64,000 bases of DNA from Anastatus disparis (taxonomy: Eukaryota > Arthropoda > Insecta > Hymenoptera > Eupelmidae): contig JAFFSR010000370.1 of the NCBI GenBank assembly GCA_017163975.1, forward strand, positions 1,736,001 through 1,800,000, read 5' to 3'. The stretch's first letter is position 1; each line of letters begins with the position of its first letter. This document shows, piece after piece, positions 37,452-48,660 of the stretch. Made by a program: the position numbers and the translations under genes. The notes beneath the pieces are model-generated. The model saw only the letters and a program-made list of their open reading frames with translations, was not told the origin of the DNA and did no database searches.

Positions 37452-38345
37452 GGGTACCCCCCATTAAGATAGGTAAAATGCCCCCCATCACGGAATTCAA
37501 ATTTTCGCCCAAAATTAGTTATTGTTTGCACAATAATGAAATTTTAAACTGCGACCTGCTACTCCTCCCCCCTCCAGTACTTCTAACCTCAAAAAAACGT
37601 GTTTTTTTAAAAATAATTTTTTTCGGCACCTTATTGACGGTTAAGAAATTTGAAAAAAATTGAGCATATTCTATATAAAAATGCGCATTCACAGTAATTT
37701 TTTCAGCTATTTTTGACGTTAAAAACTAACCTAAGAACAATAAAATATTCTGAAAATTGCTCTAAAAACTTTAAAAAAAGGGGTGCCGCCTCAAAAATTT
37801 GTGGAAAGTTAAGGATTTGCATCCTTAATCTGCCCTTTTTTGCCCAGATTTTTTGGAGTGGTGCACCATATTTAAAAGTCGAAAAACCCTGTTTTTTAGC
37901 TATTTTTTATCAATTTTTTGCTTTTTTTTGCTTTGTCAGTAATAGTTACAACAAAACTAATGGCACTATCGGATTCTACGCCAAAAAATACATAAAAAAT
38001 ATGTATAATACTCCGTTCTAATATTTTTGGATCACTAGCTATAAAACAAAAATGGAAAAGAGGCTGCTATGAGCATGTCGGGGCAACTCACTTTTTCCGT
38101 GGGATTTGTGAAAAGTTACTTAAAAGTATAAACAACAATGATTACATGTATTTTTTCATATTTTTTGACGAAGAATACAGTGTTGTAGCTATATTTTCTA
38201 TAACTTGGCTCAGGTCAAATATCAGAGCCAAGAAAACAACTTACAATAGGTCCTTTTTAATAGGTAACACCTGAAGCGTTCGGCAAAGAAGGATAAATCG
38301 TTTTTCTTATTTAATAATTAAGTCATAATATTTAAATGAAACAAA

Positions 38346-38350
38346 AACGT

Positions 38351-38390
<40 letters not shown>

Positions 38391-38395
38391 ACGTT
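38346..38395. repeat. Perfect 50-bp (TA)n palindrome
   Basis: AACGTTAC, a (TA)n core and GTAACGTT form one uninterrupted palindrome that could extrude as a hairpin or cruciform. Confidence 0.85.
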
Positions 38396-39189
38396 AAATT
38401 AAACACCATTGCTATTTTTTATTCTCTATTGTCGATTTATTTGGCGAGTTCATGAACCAAGTTTTCCGTAACAGTGTCCAGCCTTATGTTTTTTATGTGA
38501 ATAGAGCCTAACAGAATACACTGAAAATCAATCCCAGCAGTAGAAACTGTTGCAAATAGATGTATACAACAGAATCTATTCAACAGAAGTTTCATATTAT
38601 AATTATTGTACTTAATTTATTCTTACAATGTTTTATATTTGAAAAGAAATGTTTTAATGATAATATAGCTTCAAAAACTTACTTTTTATTAAATGTTATC
38701 GGTAATTCAGAGTAAAACAACGTGTGTAACAAATAAGTAAAAATAAAAATAACCTTGTAGATTTAATTGAATTTTAATTGTGAGTATGAGAATATTATAA
38801 TCATTCGTTAGGTTATCCGAAATTAGAATTCATTAAATTATCATATCAAGTAAATATTATTGAACTTTAGTAGATACAGAATAGAATTGAATGTTTATAA
38901 ACAATTGATATCTTTTCACAATATTAAACATTTTTTAATAAAATCAAATCTATTTCTGTCATTAGGTTCTAGATATCTTGCAACCAGTATATGAATATTA
39001 TTGAAATTAGATATTTATTTATACTTTATATATGACATAAAAACCCTTTTGGATTGACAAAGTAGTGGTTCCATGGAAGTGCTTGACCTTCAAATCATCT
39101 ATTTAGGTATACATTTGTATAGCTTTTCGCTTATTTATTTAATTCTTAAACATTACGAATTTATAAAAAGCCAAAATAAAAAACTCATG

Positions 39190-40812
39190 TTTTTTAAATT
39201 TTTGGAAAAATTCCAACTTTTTCATTTTTTTCCTGAAAATCCTGATGTTTTAGAGATAAATTCATAGGAACACTTCTTGTTAAATGGAAAATAATTATAT
39301 AATTATGGAACACACACTGTTATAAGAAATGATGGTGGCTTCCATTACATGTAATTATGACACTGCTAAGATATTACATTTCAAGTCATTTTATTCTATT
39401 AAAGATATAGACTTAAAACTTTACAGGTGAATGTAATTGAACTTAACAATAAAAAAGAAGTTATAATACTGCAAGTCTTTGAATACATATCAACGAGCTT
39501 CAAGAGCATGAAGTTTGATAAAAAGTTGGGGTAGCGCTGTTATTGAACATTACATTTTTGCTCATATCTCTAGTTCTATGATAAATAGTGGTTTGAGACT
39601 TTGCATACAAGTTTTTTATACTTTAATATAATATGAAAAATACAGTTGGAGTAAATTTAACAATTTTTGACATTTATTTATCAAAAAACTCTACATTCCA
39701 ACATTAGTTGAAATTGTCGCTGAGATAGGTTTTCACAGCAAATGAATTTATAATGGCTTCCATTAAATGTAATGGAAGTCACTATCATTTCTTTTAACAG
39801 TGTGTGTTTCAAAATTGAATCATCATTTTCCATTGAACAGGTAATTTTCATAGAAAGTTAATGCAAGTGAAATAGTAAATATTTGATTATTCTTTTTCAT
39901 TAATAAAACAACTTTTTAAAATAAGTAGATTTTTTATTGAAAAATTATTTACTTGAATTGGATGAATTATTCTATTTGAAACAATAGAAGTACTTACTAT
40001 GTGAGTCCTAATGAAGGTAACTTTGTTCGCAGTATTGCTTGTTGTCCAAATTTTTAAAAATTATTTATAATTTACATCTGGTAATTCTCTTTATGAAATG
40101 AAAATTAGTATAGTGTAATATATATTTGGTATTTTAATCAACTGATTTTATAAAACGTGATGGTACAAGTCATCACAGTTAATCAGAACTTCGTTCCAAC
40201 AACTTATTGCAAATCAGATTATCTTACATATAAGATTACAAATGATATTCATGTCAATGATGCTATTGTACGTCAAATTAATTTTGATTAATATTCTACT
40301 CATATAAGTATTTAGAAGATGTTTGTATATGTAGTTACAAGAATTATTTAATAATTAATTGAGTTATTGGTGACTCTGTCTTGTTGTTTAATTAATAATT
40401 TAGCTTGTAATTGATAAATAACATTCTAGTATGTGTTTTTAAAACTTATTTTAATAGTTTTAGATTATTTAAACCAGATGATTATGTTTAGTTTGCGAAA
40501 GGATATTTTCAATAATAACAATTATTTTAAACTGTCATTACTTCTTATTGATGGCTCTAACTTACATGATCCAAAATTTATTTTAAAGTATATGTAAAAA
40601 GAAAGAAAATAAGCATTTTCTGAAGTAATGAACAATAAATAATTTTAATTACCATGTTTTACATATTAGAACCAATCAAAAAACTTAAAAATTAGGTCTG
40701 TAAAAAATCATGAAGAAATGTTCCTATGAATTTCTCTCTAAAACATGAGAATTTTCAGAAATAAAATTATAAAGTTCAACCTTTTCCAAAAATAAAATTT
40801 TTTTGTATGGAT
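39190..40812. mobile_element. Possible inverted-repeat element G inside element C
   Basis: Arms of about 100 bp (39190-39285 and 40715-40812) match in inverted orientation around TTCATAGGAACA and TTTTAGAGA. They are clearly diverged and the interior is non-coding, so this is an old or partial element. Confidence 0.5.
39309..39808. mobile_element. 500-bp MITE F
   Basis: AACACACACTGTTAtAAGAAATG at the left and CATTTCTTTTAACAGTGTGTGTT at the right form inverted arms of about 45 bp that include GGCTTCCATTACAT. The interior is non-coding. It lies within the larger inverted repeat 39190-40812. Confidence 0.75.
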
Positions 40813-40984
40813 TTTAGAAAAAATAATTTTTTTTTGTTTTTCTCGAATTTTGTTTGAATGTGATTAAGACTGTTTATGCTTTGGACGGCAGATTTCTTAT
40901 CAACAATTTTCATAAAACTGTTTTATTAATTTTATTAATTTTTCATGCAACAGAATAAACAAAATAGAGGCTGTAGATTATGAA

Positions 40985-42942
40985 ACACCGACTAAAAAAA
41001 CAGACAATAGAAAGTGTGTTCGATGCAAAATCTTTATCCGTAAATTAAATGGTCCTTTCCGGCAGTTTGATGAACGCGAAGATGTTATGGAATTTCACAA
41101 TTGATACAATTTTTATGTTCAAAGCGGTGACGTGATTTGTAATAAATGTCGTCACCAATTAAGTCTTCTAGCCAGTAAAAGAAATAAAATAGTAAAAAGT
41201 AAAGAGAATGCATCGACATCAAATTATGAATCTCAAGAAATTATTACATTACCATTAAAAGAAGTGATTGACGATGTAGTAGGTAGCGCCTCACAATCAG
41301 TCAGAAGTATCAGATTCTAACGAAACTCCTACAAGCCAGCAATCTTATCCTTCATCAAATATCAACTATTTCAGTGATGTAACACCAACAAGTAGTTAAA
41401 CGTTCACCGAGTCACCAGATAGTCAAGAATCTGATGACTTTTCGATATACGCTGCAACAGTTCAACCAACAGATGAATACGTTTCGATATCATTCCCTAG
41501 AGTAATTGTAAGTCATAGATTATGTTTTATATGTAAATCGACAAATGAAATTCAAGATGTGCCTTTCGAAGCTCGCTTACAAGTTTTTATTTCTAGGAAA
41601 ATTTTTATTCTTCATGGAAATAGATGCTGCAAGATTCATTTGATAAATAAAAGATTTTATGACGATGAAGTTTTGAGAATAGAAACTTATTCAGATGAAT
41701 GTAGCATAAAATTTTCAGAACTTGCAAAATTCATGGATGCATTATCAGATGGTGCACATTTACAACTTCGTGACCAAATTGGAAGTTTCACAATTACGGA
41801 AAAACGCATAAAAGCTCTCACTGGATATACGTGGGACAACATTATTAAGCTACAAAACATGATGGTATCAATGAGATCTTCTGAAAATAGAAACATAATG
41901 CAAGTATTAGTACTTTTTTCATTTAAAATGAAGTCTGGGAATTCAAACAAGTGCATTTCTGCAATTTTTGGTCTTGAAGAAAAGCAAGTAGCACAATCTA
42001 TCAATTCAGTGCTCAAATGTTTTGAGAATGAAATATTGCCAAAAAATTTCCCGAAATTTTTTGGCAATATTTCATTCTCAAAACATTTGAGCACTGAATG
42101 CCGATTCATGCTTATTCTCGGGAACTTTTACTTGAACAAACAACTGATATTGCAAAAATGTTGTACAATATGGATAACAAGTTAGCATTAATATGTGATG
42201 GAACATATTTACGTCATCAAAAAAGCAGCAATAATGCTTATCAGCGTAAATCATATTCGGGTCAAAAAAAAAAGCTTCACTCTGTAAACCATTCACAATA
42301 TGTACAACAAATGGTTTTATCGTCGATTGTGCAGGACCTTTTACAGCTAATTGCAACGATGCAAAGATTTTGGAGAATTTGTTAAAAAGGTCCGATGGAT
42401 TTAACAAAATTCTCGAAAAACACGATATTTTCATTCTCGATAGAGGCTTTAGAGATGTGATAGACTACTTGAATCAGCGAGGATTCACAACTTTGATGCC
42501 TGCTTTGAAAGGTAAACGATCGCAACTTACTACTGAAGAATCAAATGCATCTCGACGAGTTACGAAACTTAGATGGGTTGTAGAAGCGATTCATGGAATT
42601 ATAGGACAAAAATATAAGCTTCTGCATCACCAACTTCATAACGGTCTTTTAACAAAAGCTGGATTATTTTGTAAAATCGCTTGCTTCTTACAAAATTTAT
42701 TTGGTAAGAGGTTGAATTCTGATGCAAGAAATTTAGAAAAAATCATAAGTAGGATTAACCTCACAAATAATGTAGAAAACACCCTAGCAATTGAAGTTGA
42801 AGAAAAAAACTGGAACAGAAAAACTGTACCGTTTCAGCATTTCCCTATTAAAAAAAATCAGGTGATAAATCACCTGATTTATCAGGTGATTTATCATGCC
42901 AAAACATTATGTAACGATTTTGTTGATCTTTACTCATTTTAA
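40985..42942 (+). pseudogene. DDE transposase (DDE_Tnp_4-like), decayed
   Basis: Pieces in different frames make up one transposase. The N-terminal part (41012-41320) has zinc-binding-like pairs CVRC and CNKC, with an in-frame TGA at 41102. The next part includes LCFICKS and FEARLQVFISRK (41500-42030). The catalytic core follows: LICDGTYLRHQKSSN with the first Asp near 42197, FILDRGFRD with the second near 42437, and LRWVVEAIHGIIGQKY with the Glu near 42582. All three acidic residues remain, but frameshifts near 41295 and 42265, a stop near 41397 and a 46-bp inverted duplication at 42004-42099 destroy the frame. In related proteins, as I recall them, this core is followed by a SWIM finger, which here is the separate ORF at 43216, cut off by a MITE at 42851-43207. 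Confidence 0.82.
42004..42099. repeat. Perfect 46-bp inverted duplication with 4-bp spacer
   Basis: ATTCAGTGCTCAAATG through CAAAAAATTT (42004-42049), spacer CCCG, then the exact reverse complement (42054-42099). The left copy fits the transposase frame; the right copy interrupts it. Confidence 0.9.
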
Positions 42943-43207
42943 ACCATGCTTAGTCAATTTAGAACAATTTTTGAAAATTTTGGAAAATTTTGAACTTAGA
43001 AAATTTTTTAGATAATTTGGTCTTAGAAAAAATTTTGACTAAATCACAAAAAAATTTCTAAGTTCAAAAATTTCAAAAATTTTTCAAAAATTGTTCTAAA
43101 TTGACTAAGCATGGTTTAAAACGTGTAAAAACCAACAAAATCAATACATGATATTTTGGCATGATAAATCACCTGATAAATCAGGTGACTTGTCACCTGA
43201 TTTTTTT
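42851..43207. mobile_element. MITE with iterated CAGGTGATAAATCACCTG termini
   Basis: The 357-bp inverted repeat starts AAAAAAATCAGGTGATAAAT and ends with TCACCTGATTTTTTT. Each end holds several alternating CAGGTGA and TCACCTG motifs, and the arms continue inward through TGGCATGATAAATC, AACCATGCTTAGTCAATTT and AATTTTTGAAAATTTT. It separates the DDE core from the SWIM part. Confidence 0.8.
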
Positions 43208-43215
43208 CACCAGGG

Positions 43216-43668
43216 TTGTCATCAAACGATCTATTATATTTTCCTGAAATGACTTTGGAAGATTTGAAAGTATTTTTTACAGGTTCGTATCAATTATCTC
43301 AATCGGTGTCATATTTGGCAGAAATAATTGGAGACAATGGTTCATTAACTTTAAGTTACGCAAAAGAACAACAAAATATTTTAAGATTTGAGGTGCAGTC
43401 CAGACATATTAACAGTAAAAAGTACAAATGTTACATAGATTATTGTTCAAAAACTAGTGGTATCAATGGAATTAAATGGTACTGTTGTAACTGTGCGAAT
43501 GGAAATAGAACTGTTGGTTGCTGCTCACATCTAGCTGCTGTTATTTATTATTTAAGTCACGCCCGCTATTTATTACGAATCATCAAACCAGCTGCAATAT
43601 TGACTAAACTTTTTGATTTTGAAGAAGTTGTGCCAGTAATTGAAGAAATTAGTGATGATGAAGATTAA
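43216..43668 (+). pseudogene. SWIM zinc-finger C-terminal part of the DDE transposase
   Basis: The 150-residue frame contains CNCANGNRTVGCCSH, matching the SWIM pattern C-x-C-xn-C-x-H, preceded by ISGxGxxWYC-like sequence (SGINGIKWYC) and followed by LAAVIYYLSHARYL. SWIM fingers are predicted DNA- or protein-binding modules that accompany several transposases. The frame is open upstream of the first ATG to the MITE at 42851-43207 (GLSSNDLLYFPEMTLE), so it is most simply the C-terminus of the transposase at 40985-42942, severed by the insertion. The acidic tail EEISDDED ends in a stop at 43666. It could still be expressed as a separate small protein, but no promoter evidence exists. Confidence 0.75.
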
Positions 43669-43671
43669 CGA

Positions 43672-43904
43672 TTTTCTAATAAAACCATATATTTATTAAA
43701 TAAATACTTTTGTAACTAGGAATTATATACGTATAGATTGTAAATAATTTTTGTAATAACAAGATACTAAAATTATAATTTTAATGATTTCATAAAAACC
43801 AATTAAATTATGTATTATTTATAAGACACAATCTTTTTAGGATCGTAGATCCAGAAATGAAACAATTACAATAATGTATATTAAAACTAATTTGAATGAA
43901 AAAG
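43672..43904. other. 3' flank of the SWIM ORF
   Basis: AT-rich non-coding sequence between the SWIM stop and the right inverted arm of element C, with AATAAA-type motifs (for example near 43698). Confidence 0.4.
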
Positions 43905-44036
43905 ACTTATTGTAAGTTGTTTTCTTGGCTCTGATATTTGACCAGAGCCAAGTTATAGAAAATATAGCTACAACACTGTATTCTTCGTCAAAAAATATGA
44001 AAAAATACATGTAATCATTTTTGTTTATACTTTTAA

Positions 44037-44433
44037 GGGGTGTTCTCATACCGGCACAGAAATCTACCTTATCTACATTTGAATTATGCATTTTAATAAA
44101 AACTTAACTATTTTTGACTAAAATTTATAGAAGAGGCACATTCTTAACATTCTAAAGAATTTATTGCAACTTTAAAAGACAGAATAAAAGTGAAAATGAA
44201 AACAAAAACTGCATAATACGATTATTCATAACTACATTGAAAAGCTAATCGTATTAAGCAGTTTTTGCCTTTATTTTTACCCTTATATTGTCTTTTTACG
44301 TTGCAATAAATTCTTTGGCATGTTAAGAATGTGCCTCTCCTACGAATTTCAGTCATGAATAGTTAAATTTTTATTAAAATTCATAATTTCAATGTAGATA
44401 AGGTAGAACTCTATGTCGGTATGAGGTTTCCCC
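44037..44433. mobile_element. 397-bp MITE with TTAA target duplication
   Basis: Inverted ends GGGGTGTTCTCATACCG and CGGTATGAGGTTTCCCC are flanked by TTAA at 44033-44036 and 44434-44437. The left arm of element C carries the uninterrupted site (ACTTAAAAGTATAAAC near 38116), with TTAA once. TTAA is the signature of piggyBac-type (and a few other) transposons. The whole element folds as one long hairpin. Confidence 0.9.
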
Positions 44434-45572
44434 TTAAGTAACTTTTCACAAATCCCACGGAAAAAGTGAGTTGCCCCGACATGCTCATAGCAGCTTCTTT
44501 TCCATTTTTGTTTTATAGCTAGTGATCCAAAAATATTAGAACGGAGTATTATACATATTTTTTATGTATTTTTTGGCGTGAAATCCGATGGTGCCATTAG
44601 TTTTGTTGTAACTATTACTGACAAAGCAAAAAAAGCAAGAAATTGATAAAAAAATAGCTAAAAAACAGGGTTTTTCGACTTTTAAATATGGTGCCCCACT
44701 CCAAAAAATCTGGGAAAAATAGGGCACATTAAAGACGCAAATCCTCAACTTTCCACAAATTTTTGAGACGGCACCCCTTTTTTTAAAGTTTTTAGAGCAA
44801 TTTTAAGAATATTTTATTGTTTTTAGGTTAGTTTTTGACGTCAAAAATAGCTGAAAAAATTACAGTGAATGCGCATTTTTATATAGAATATGCTCAATTT
44901 TTTTCGAATTTCTTAACCGTCAATAAGGTGCCGAAAAAAATTATTTTTAAAAAAACACGTTTTTTTGAGGTTAGGAGTACTGGAGGGGGGAGGGGTAGTA
45001 GGTCGCAGTTTAAAATTTCATTTTTGAGCAAACACTAACTAATTTTGGACGAAAATTTGAATTCCGTGATAGGGGGCATTTTACCTATCTTAATGGGGGG
45101 TACCCTTTACAACGATATAATTAAGGTAATCTAATGTTTAGTAATAACTTCATAAATGTTATTATCCATAATCACATAAATTGTTTGTTAAAAAAAAGTA
45201 ATTTTCTTTCTCAATTTTTTATTTGTTTTATTTTCAGATTTGTTAATAGATTTATCAGTATAGTTTTTTAACTATTTAACTTTAAATATGTCCTAATAAA
45301 TCTAAAAATAAAAAAAATTAATCAAAGATACTAAAGCATTAATAACTGTACTTATAAATTATAAATTTTTAAAAATAGTTCAAAATTATGAATTTACATA
45401 ATTACATGAACATTAAAAAAAGATATAAAAGGAAGTAAAAATTATCATTTTTTCAATGTTATTTATTAATCAAGCAAGCGTGTTCAAAGCGTTGTCGCAA
45501 TGCTTGAGATCGGCATTCAAAGCGAGCGACCACGCAATAAATCACTGCGTTCGGATTCAGCTTTCAGTGCCG

Positions 45573-45715
45573 TAAACTACGGAGAGCCGTAGCGAGCGAC
45601 AAAGCAGTTCAGTCGCTGGGCTTCGATTCAACTTTCTGTGCCGTTGACTACGGAGAGCCGTAGCGAGCCACAACGCAGCTCAGTCTCAGCGCTCTACTCC
45701 GATCAATGTAATCTT
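45573..45715. repeat. Two-copy ~75-bp repeat next to element A
   Basis: The block TACGGAGAGCCGTAGCGAGC occurs twice (near 45580 and 45649), each preceded by TTCGATTCAaCTTTC-type sequence. The sequence just inside element A (TTCGGATTCAGCTTTCAGTGCCG) looks like a third, shorter copy. Confidence 0.7.
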
Positions 45716-45817
45716 TTATACAGAAAGTTGGAATGATTGGCTGCGATATTGTTACTCGTATATTGCGATTTTCCGTTATTAATAGCTGCGAATTTTGTCC
45801 GAATCATTCACAACAAT

Positions 45818-46063
45818 CTATTTCGCAGCGTGTGACATCGGCTTTTTTTCAGTGTATGGAAATTTGTCTTTACCAAGTTTAAGTGTCTTTAGCGGCACCA
45901 GATTTTGTATTGCTGCCGTAAGATTGTCAGAGAGGCAGTTAAGTGCAGATTTCGGTTCAATTAAACCAACTGTAAATGGCCTCCAATCACAGCCAGCTAA
46001 GCCCTGTATCAATAATGTTGAACAAATATCTTTATACACATGATGTGAATGAGCGATTAACAT
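45818..46063 (-). pseudogene. Non-LTR retrotransposon ORF2 fragment
   Basis: The minus-strand frame of 81 residues contains LAGCDWRPF, CLSDNLTAAIQNLVPLK and GKDKFPY. These align with LAGCDWSPL, CLCDNLTAAIENLAPLK and NKNKFPW in the larger LINE at 56147-59280. This is the linker between endonuclease and reverse transcriptase. The fragment is bounded by unrelated sequence and lacks any catalytic motif. Confidence 0.8.
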
Positions 46064-47048
46064 TTGTTATTCGAGCGATGTCAACGAAACATTCACATTG
46101 CACTGAAATAAAACTTGCAATGTTCATCTTTACTGTTAGATTCACATTTTGAAAATAGAATATATTCATTAATCCAATTTAAGGTTATGGTATAGTTTGC
46201 AATTTACGAATGATATTTGGTGTCAATGTAGGATAGCCAAATTTCTCTCCGTGTATTAGTCAAATAATTTGTGCGTCAAGACTAATTATTTCAAATTCAA
46301 AAATAAATAGAAGCCATAATTAGAAATTAATTTTGCTGTAGTAACATTTTTTTTTTCAAATATTTACTAATTATCAAACTATAAAAATTATTTTTTTCAT
46401 ACATTCAATGCATATTTTACGAATGTTTCAATTTATCACTTTGTGATTTCCACTTTTGGCATTACTGTCTGGAAATGTCGCACATTGGGACAAAATGAAT
46501 CAAAACGCGCGAAATATTTTGAAGATTTCGGTTTTTGATTATTTTATATAAGGCAAATAACTTTATTATTTTCATAATTTCAGTAATCTTCTGCTATATT
46601 TGTCAAATAAATACACTAGCTATTTTTTTCACTTATCGCTTTATTCTGTTGATTTATGTATTCTGTTCTATCAAAATTGGAAATCACTCGATGTAAAAAT
46701 TAGGATCATGGTAATAAATAATGCCGTATTAAACAGTGCCGATTTTCGTAAGAAAATTTTGAAATTCTTTGTTGGAAAGCGCAGAATTTTTTAAATTTAC
46801 GAGTTTTTATTTTGAACTGAGAAAATTTTTTATTTTATATATTTAGGAAAGAACTTAATATTAATGATCTGCCCGTTTTTGCCTATTGTACAAAGGCGCT
46901 ACTTTTACGTGAATAAATGCTGGATTTTTATAAATGATGGCGCTTCTAAGGATACTGATTTGTCTTCTGGAGGTAACTTTATCAACGAATGCAGATGCTT
47001 ATAAAAGCGTACTCCTTAAACAAATGATGAAATTTCAACACGCGTCTA
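46064..47048. other. Non-coding AT-rich stretch
   Basis: No gene or repeat array recognised; only short frames. Confidence 0.5.
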
Positions 47049-47107
47049 CATCCATATATATATATATATATATATATATACTAGGGGGCGAGCGCGCCAA
47101 CCCCCAT
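47049..47107 (-). mobile_element. Isolated Helitron 3' end in (TA)n
   Basis: (TA)n at about 47054-47080 is followed by CTAGGGGGCGAGCGCGCCAA and CCCCC. On the minus strand this is GGGGGTTGGCGCG, CTCGCCCCC, CTAG|T: the family 3' terminus in a shortened form. No matching 5' end (TATATTATATAGTT) was found between here and 55203, so the element is truncated or has a different 5' end. Confidence 0.65.
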
Positions 47108-47744
47108 CTTGCTTTTATAACTTTAAAAAAATATCCAAGAATTTGCAATTTTCTTAATAACTTTTATTTAAAATACTAATTAATTTTAATTATTCAAAAG
47201 TTTTCTTCAGGTAAATCTTCAATGATCTTTTAATGAATCTAATCATCTGTGAAGTCCTGACTTTACACCAGCACAGAATTAATAATTAAATGTTGTCTGT
47301 TATGAGGGCTACGTGTATATGTTTTATTATAATATTGAATAAAGAATAAAGTTAGTAATTGCTTTGTAAACGTTTTATCAAATGTTAGTCTAGATGTAGA
47401 AAGACTCTACTAATTTTAATTGATTTGAATCGCTTACACGATTAAATATACTTGAATTTTGAAAGAAATATATAGAAATATAATTGTAATAATATTACCA
47501 TGATTCAGCCAAGTAGATACATGCAGACAGTAAATAAATACTCTTGTTTTAATTATTTTAACTATAGAGATTTTATTTGATACTTTTATAATAAACTAAT
47601 TATAGTGCAATTTAATATATTGCTCAAATAATTGTATAATTTTAAATTGCGAGAAGTATGGTTGTATCTTTGGAAGTACTTATTGAAAAATGCGGGTAAA
47701 AGTGCTCGTAGATGTTCTTTGAAAAGTGCTTCTTAATCTTTAAT
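47108..47744. other. AT-rich stretch, possibly Helitron remnant
   Basis: Non-coding; if the 47081 terminus is real this is the 3' interior of that Helitron, but no specific shared sequence could be identified. Confidence 0.4.
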
Positions 47745-48361
47745 GTAAGGCTGATTCCATTTCAAATCGAACAGTCAGTATACACTCAAGTCACCAATTA
47801 CTGCGCTAATGGAGTATGTTATTCTACCCTAAAAATAAGGGTATACGTATTTTTTTATTTTGCTGAAATATCAAAATTGCATCAGATATGCACTTTTGAA
47901 AATTGCATACAAAAACTAAATGTTAAAACTGAAAATGTTGAGAATAACTTTAGAGAGCTATCGTTTTACCAATTTCCAATGAATTTTGATGAACCTTTTT
48001 TTATTTTATTTCGTTTTGAGCCCTCTTCAACTCCGTGCAAGAAATTTAAAAAAAAACTAAAAAATGACTGAGATATATGCATTTTACCAAAAAATGCACT
48101 TTTTATGCACATGCATTTTTCTCGAAAAGGCCATTTTTTTTTTGCTGAAATTTTTTTTGCTGATAGAGGACCAAAATACCTATCTAATAGTACTTGTTTG
48201 ATCCAGGTTTTTGGTTTGGAGCGAGAAAAAAATTCACAAATTTTGTTGGTGAAAAATGCTTGTATATACGTTCGGAAGTCTTAAGCAGTCTGCATTCAAA
48301 CACTGTCGTATGCTTGGCTCATCATTTGTTTACATTTGTATGCATGTATATAGCATCAATA

Positions 48362-48364
<3 letters not shown>

Positions 48365-48425
<61 letters not shown>
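48365..48425. repeat. (TA)n(TG)n microsatellite
   Basis: About 46 bp of TA dinucleotides followed by TGTGTGTGTGTG inside the transposon at 47749-51491, about 240 bp upstream of its ORF. Confidence 0.9.
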
Positions 48426-48426
<1 letters not shown>

Positions 48427-48660
48427 AAATTCGTAATATAAAAATAAATATTTAAACATGAAAAAAAAGAATTCTATTCGTGTATATCTATATTATGTAT
48501 GTTTCGATGTACAAACAATAGGAAGCTAACTCGCGGACAAATACATCGCGTAACCAAAACAGCATGTTAGAACTGTTATATAGAAGCTAGTTATTTTTAC
48601 GGCTGCTTTGAAAGGTGCTTCTTGGGCTTGTGAAAAATTCAACAAAATTGTGAAATAACA

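Larger units (their letters stand above)
38249..40984. other. Non-coding left interior of element C
   Basis: The stretch holds the (TA)n palindrome at 38346-38395 and two nested inverted-repeat structures (39190-40812 and 39309-39808), and otherwise AT-rich sequence with no gene. Confidence 0.55.
37452..45105. mobile_element. Element C: 7.6-kb DNA transposon with ~800-bp TIRs
   Basis: Ends are GGGTACCCCCCATTAAGATA (37452) and its complement (to 45105). The left arm runs to about 38248; the right arm starts near 43905 and contains an extra 397-bp MITE. Between them lie a decayed DDE transposase (40985-42942), a SWIM zinc-finger ORF (43216-43668) and several smaller inverted-repeat insertions. 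The gene content and long TIRs make C the donor-type element of this nest. The immediate left neighbour is element B, and no target duplication could be settled. Confidence 0.8.
35237..45572. mobile_element. Outer inverted-repeat element A (host of nested insertions)
   Basis: The left arm 35237-35700 (starting CGGCACTGAAAGCTGAATCC) is the reverse complement of 45109-45572 (ending GGATTCAGCTTTCAGTGCCG), about 465 bp each. The arms stop exactly where elements B and C begin, so A was probably a ~1-kb fold-back element into whose centre the rest was inserted. No A-specific gene is seen. Confidence 0.75.

Noticed and set aside
46934..47179. 81-codon ORF with a signal-peptide-like start
   Set aside because: It reads through the (TA)n and the Helitron 3' end at 47081, so it is not a conserved gene.
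47081..48366. A Helitron running from a TC at about 48364 to the CTAG at 47081
   Set aside because: The proposed 5' end lies inside the well-supported TIR transposon starting at 47749, so the span cannot be one element.
48194..48441. Short ORFs ending in YIYIYIYI
   Set aside because: They combine TIR sequence with the (TA)n microsatellite.
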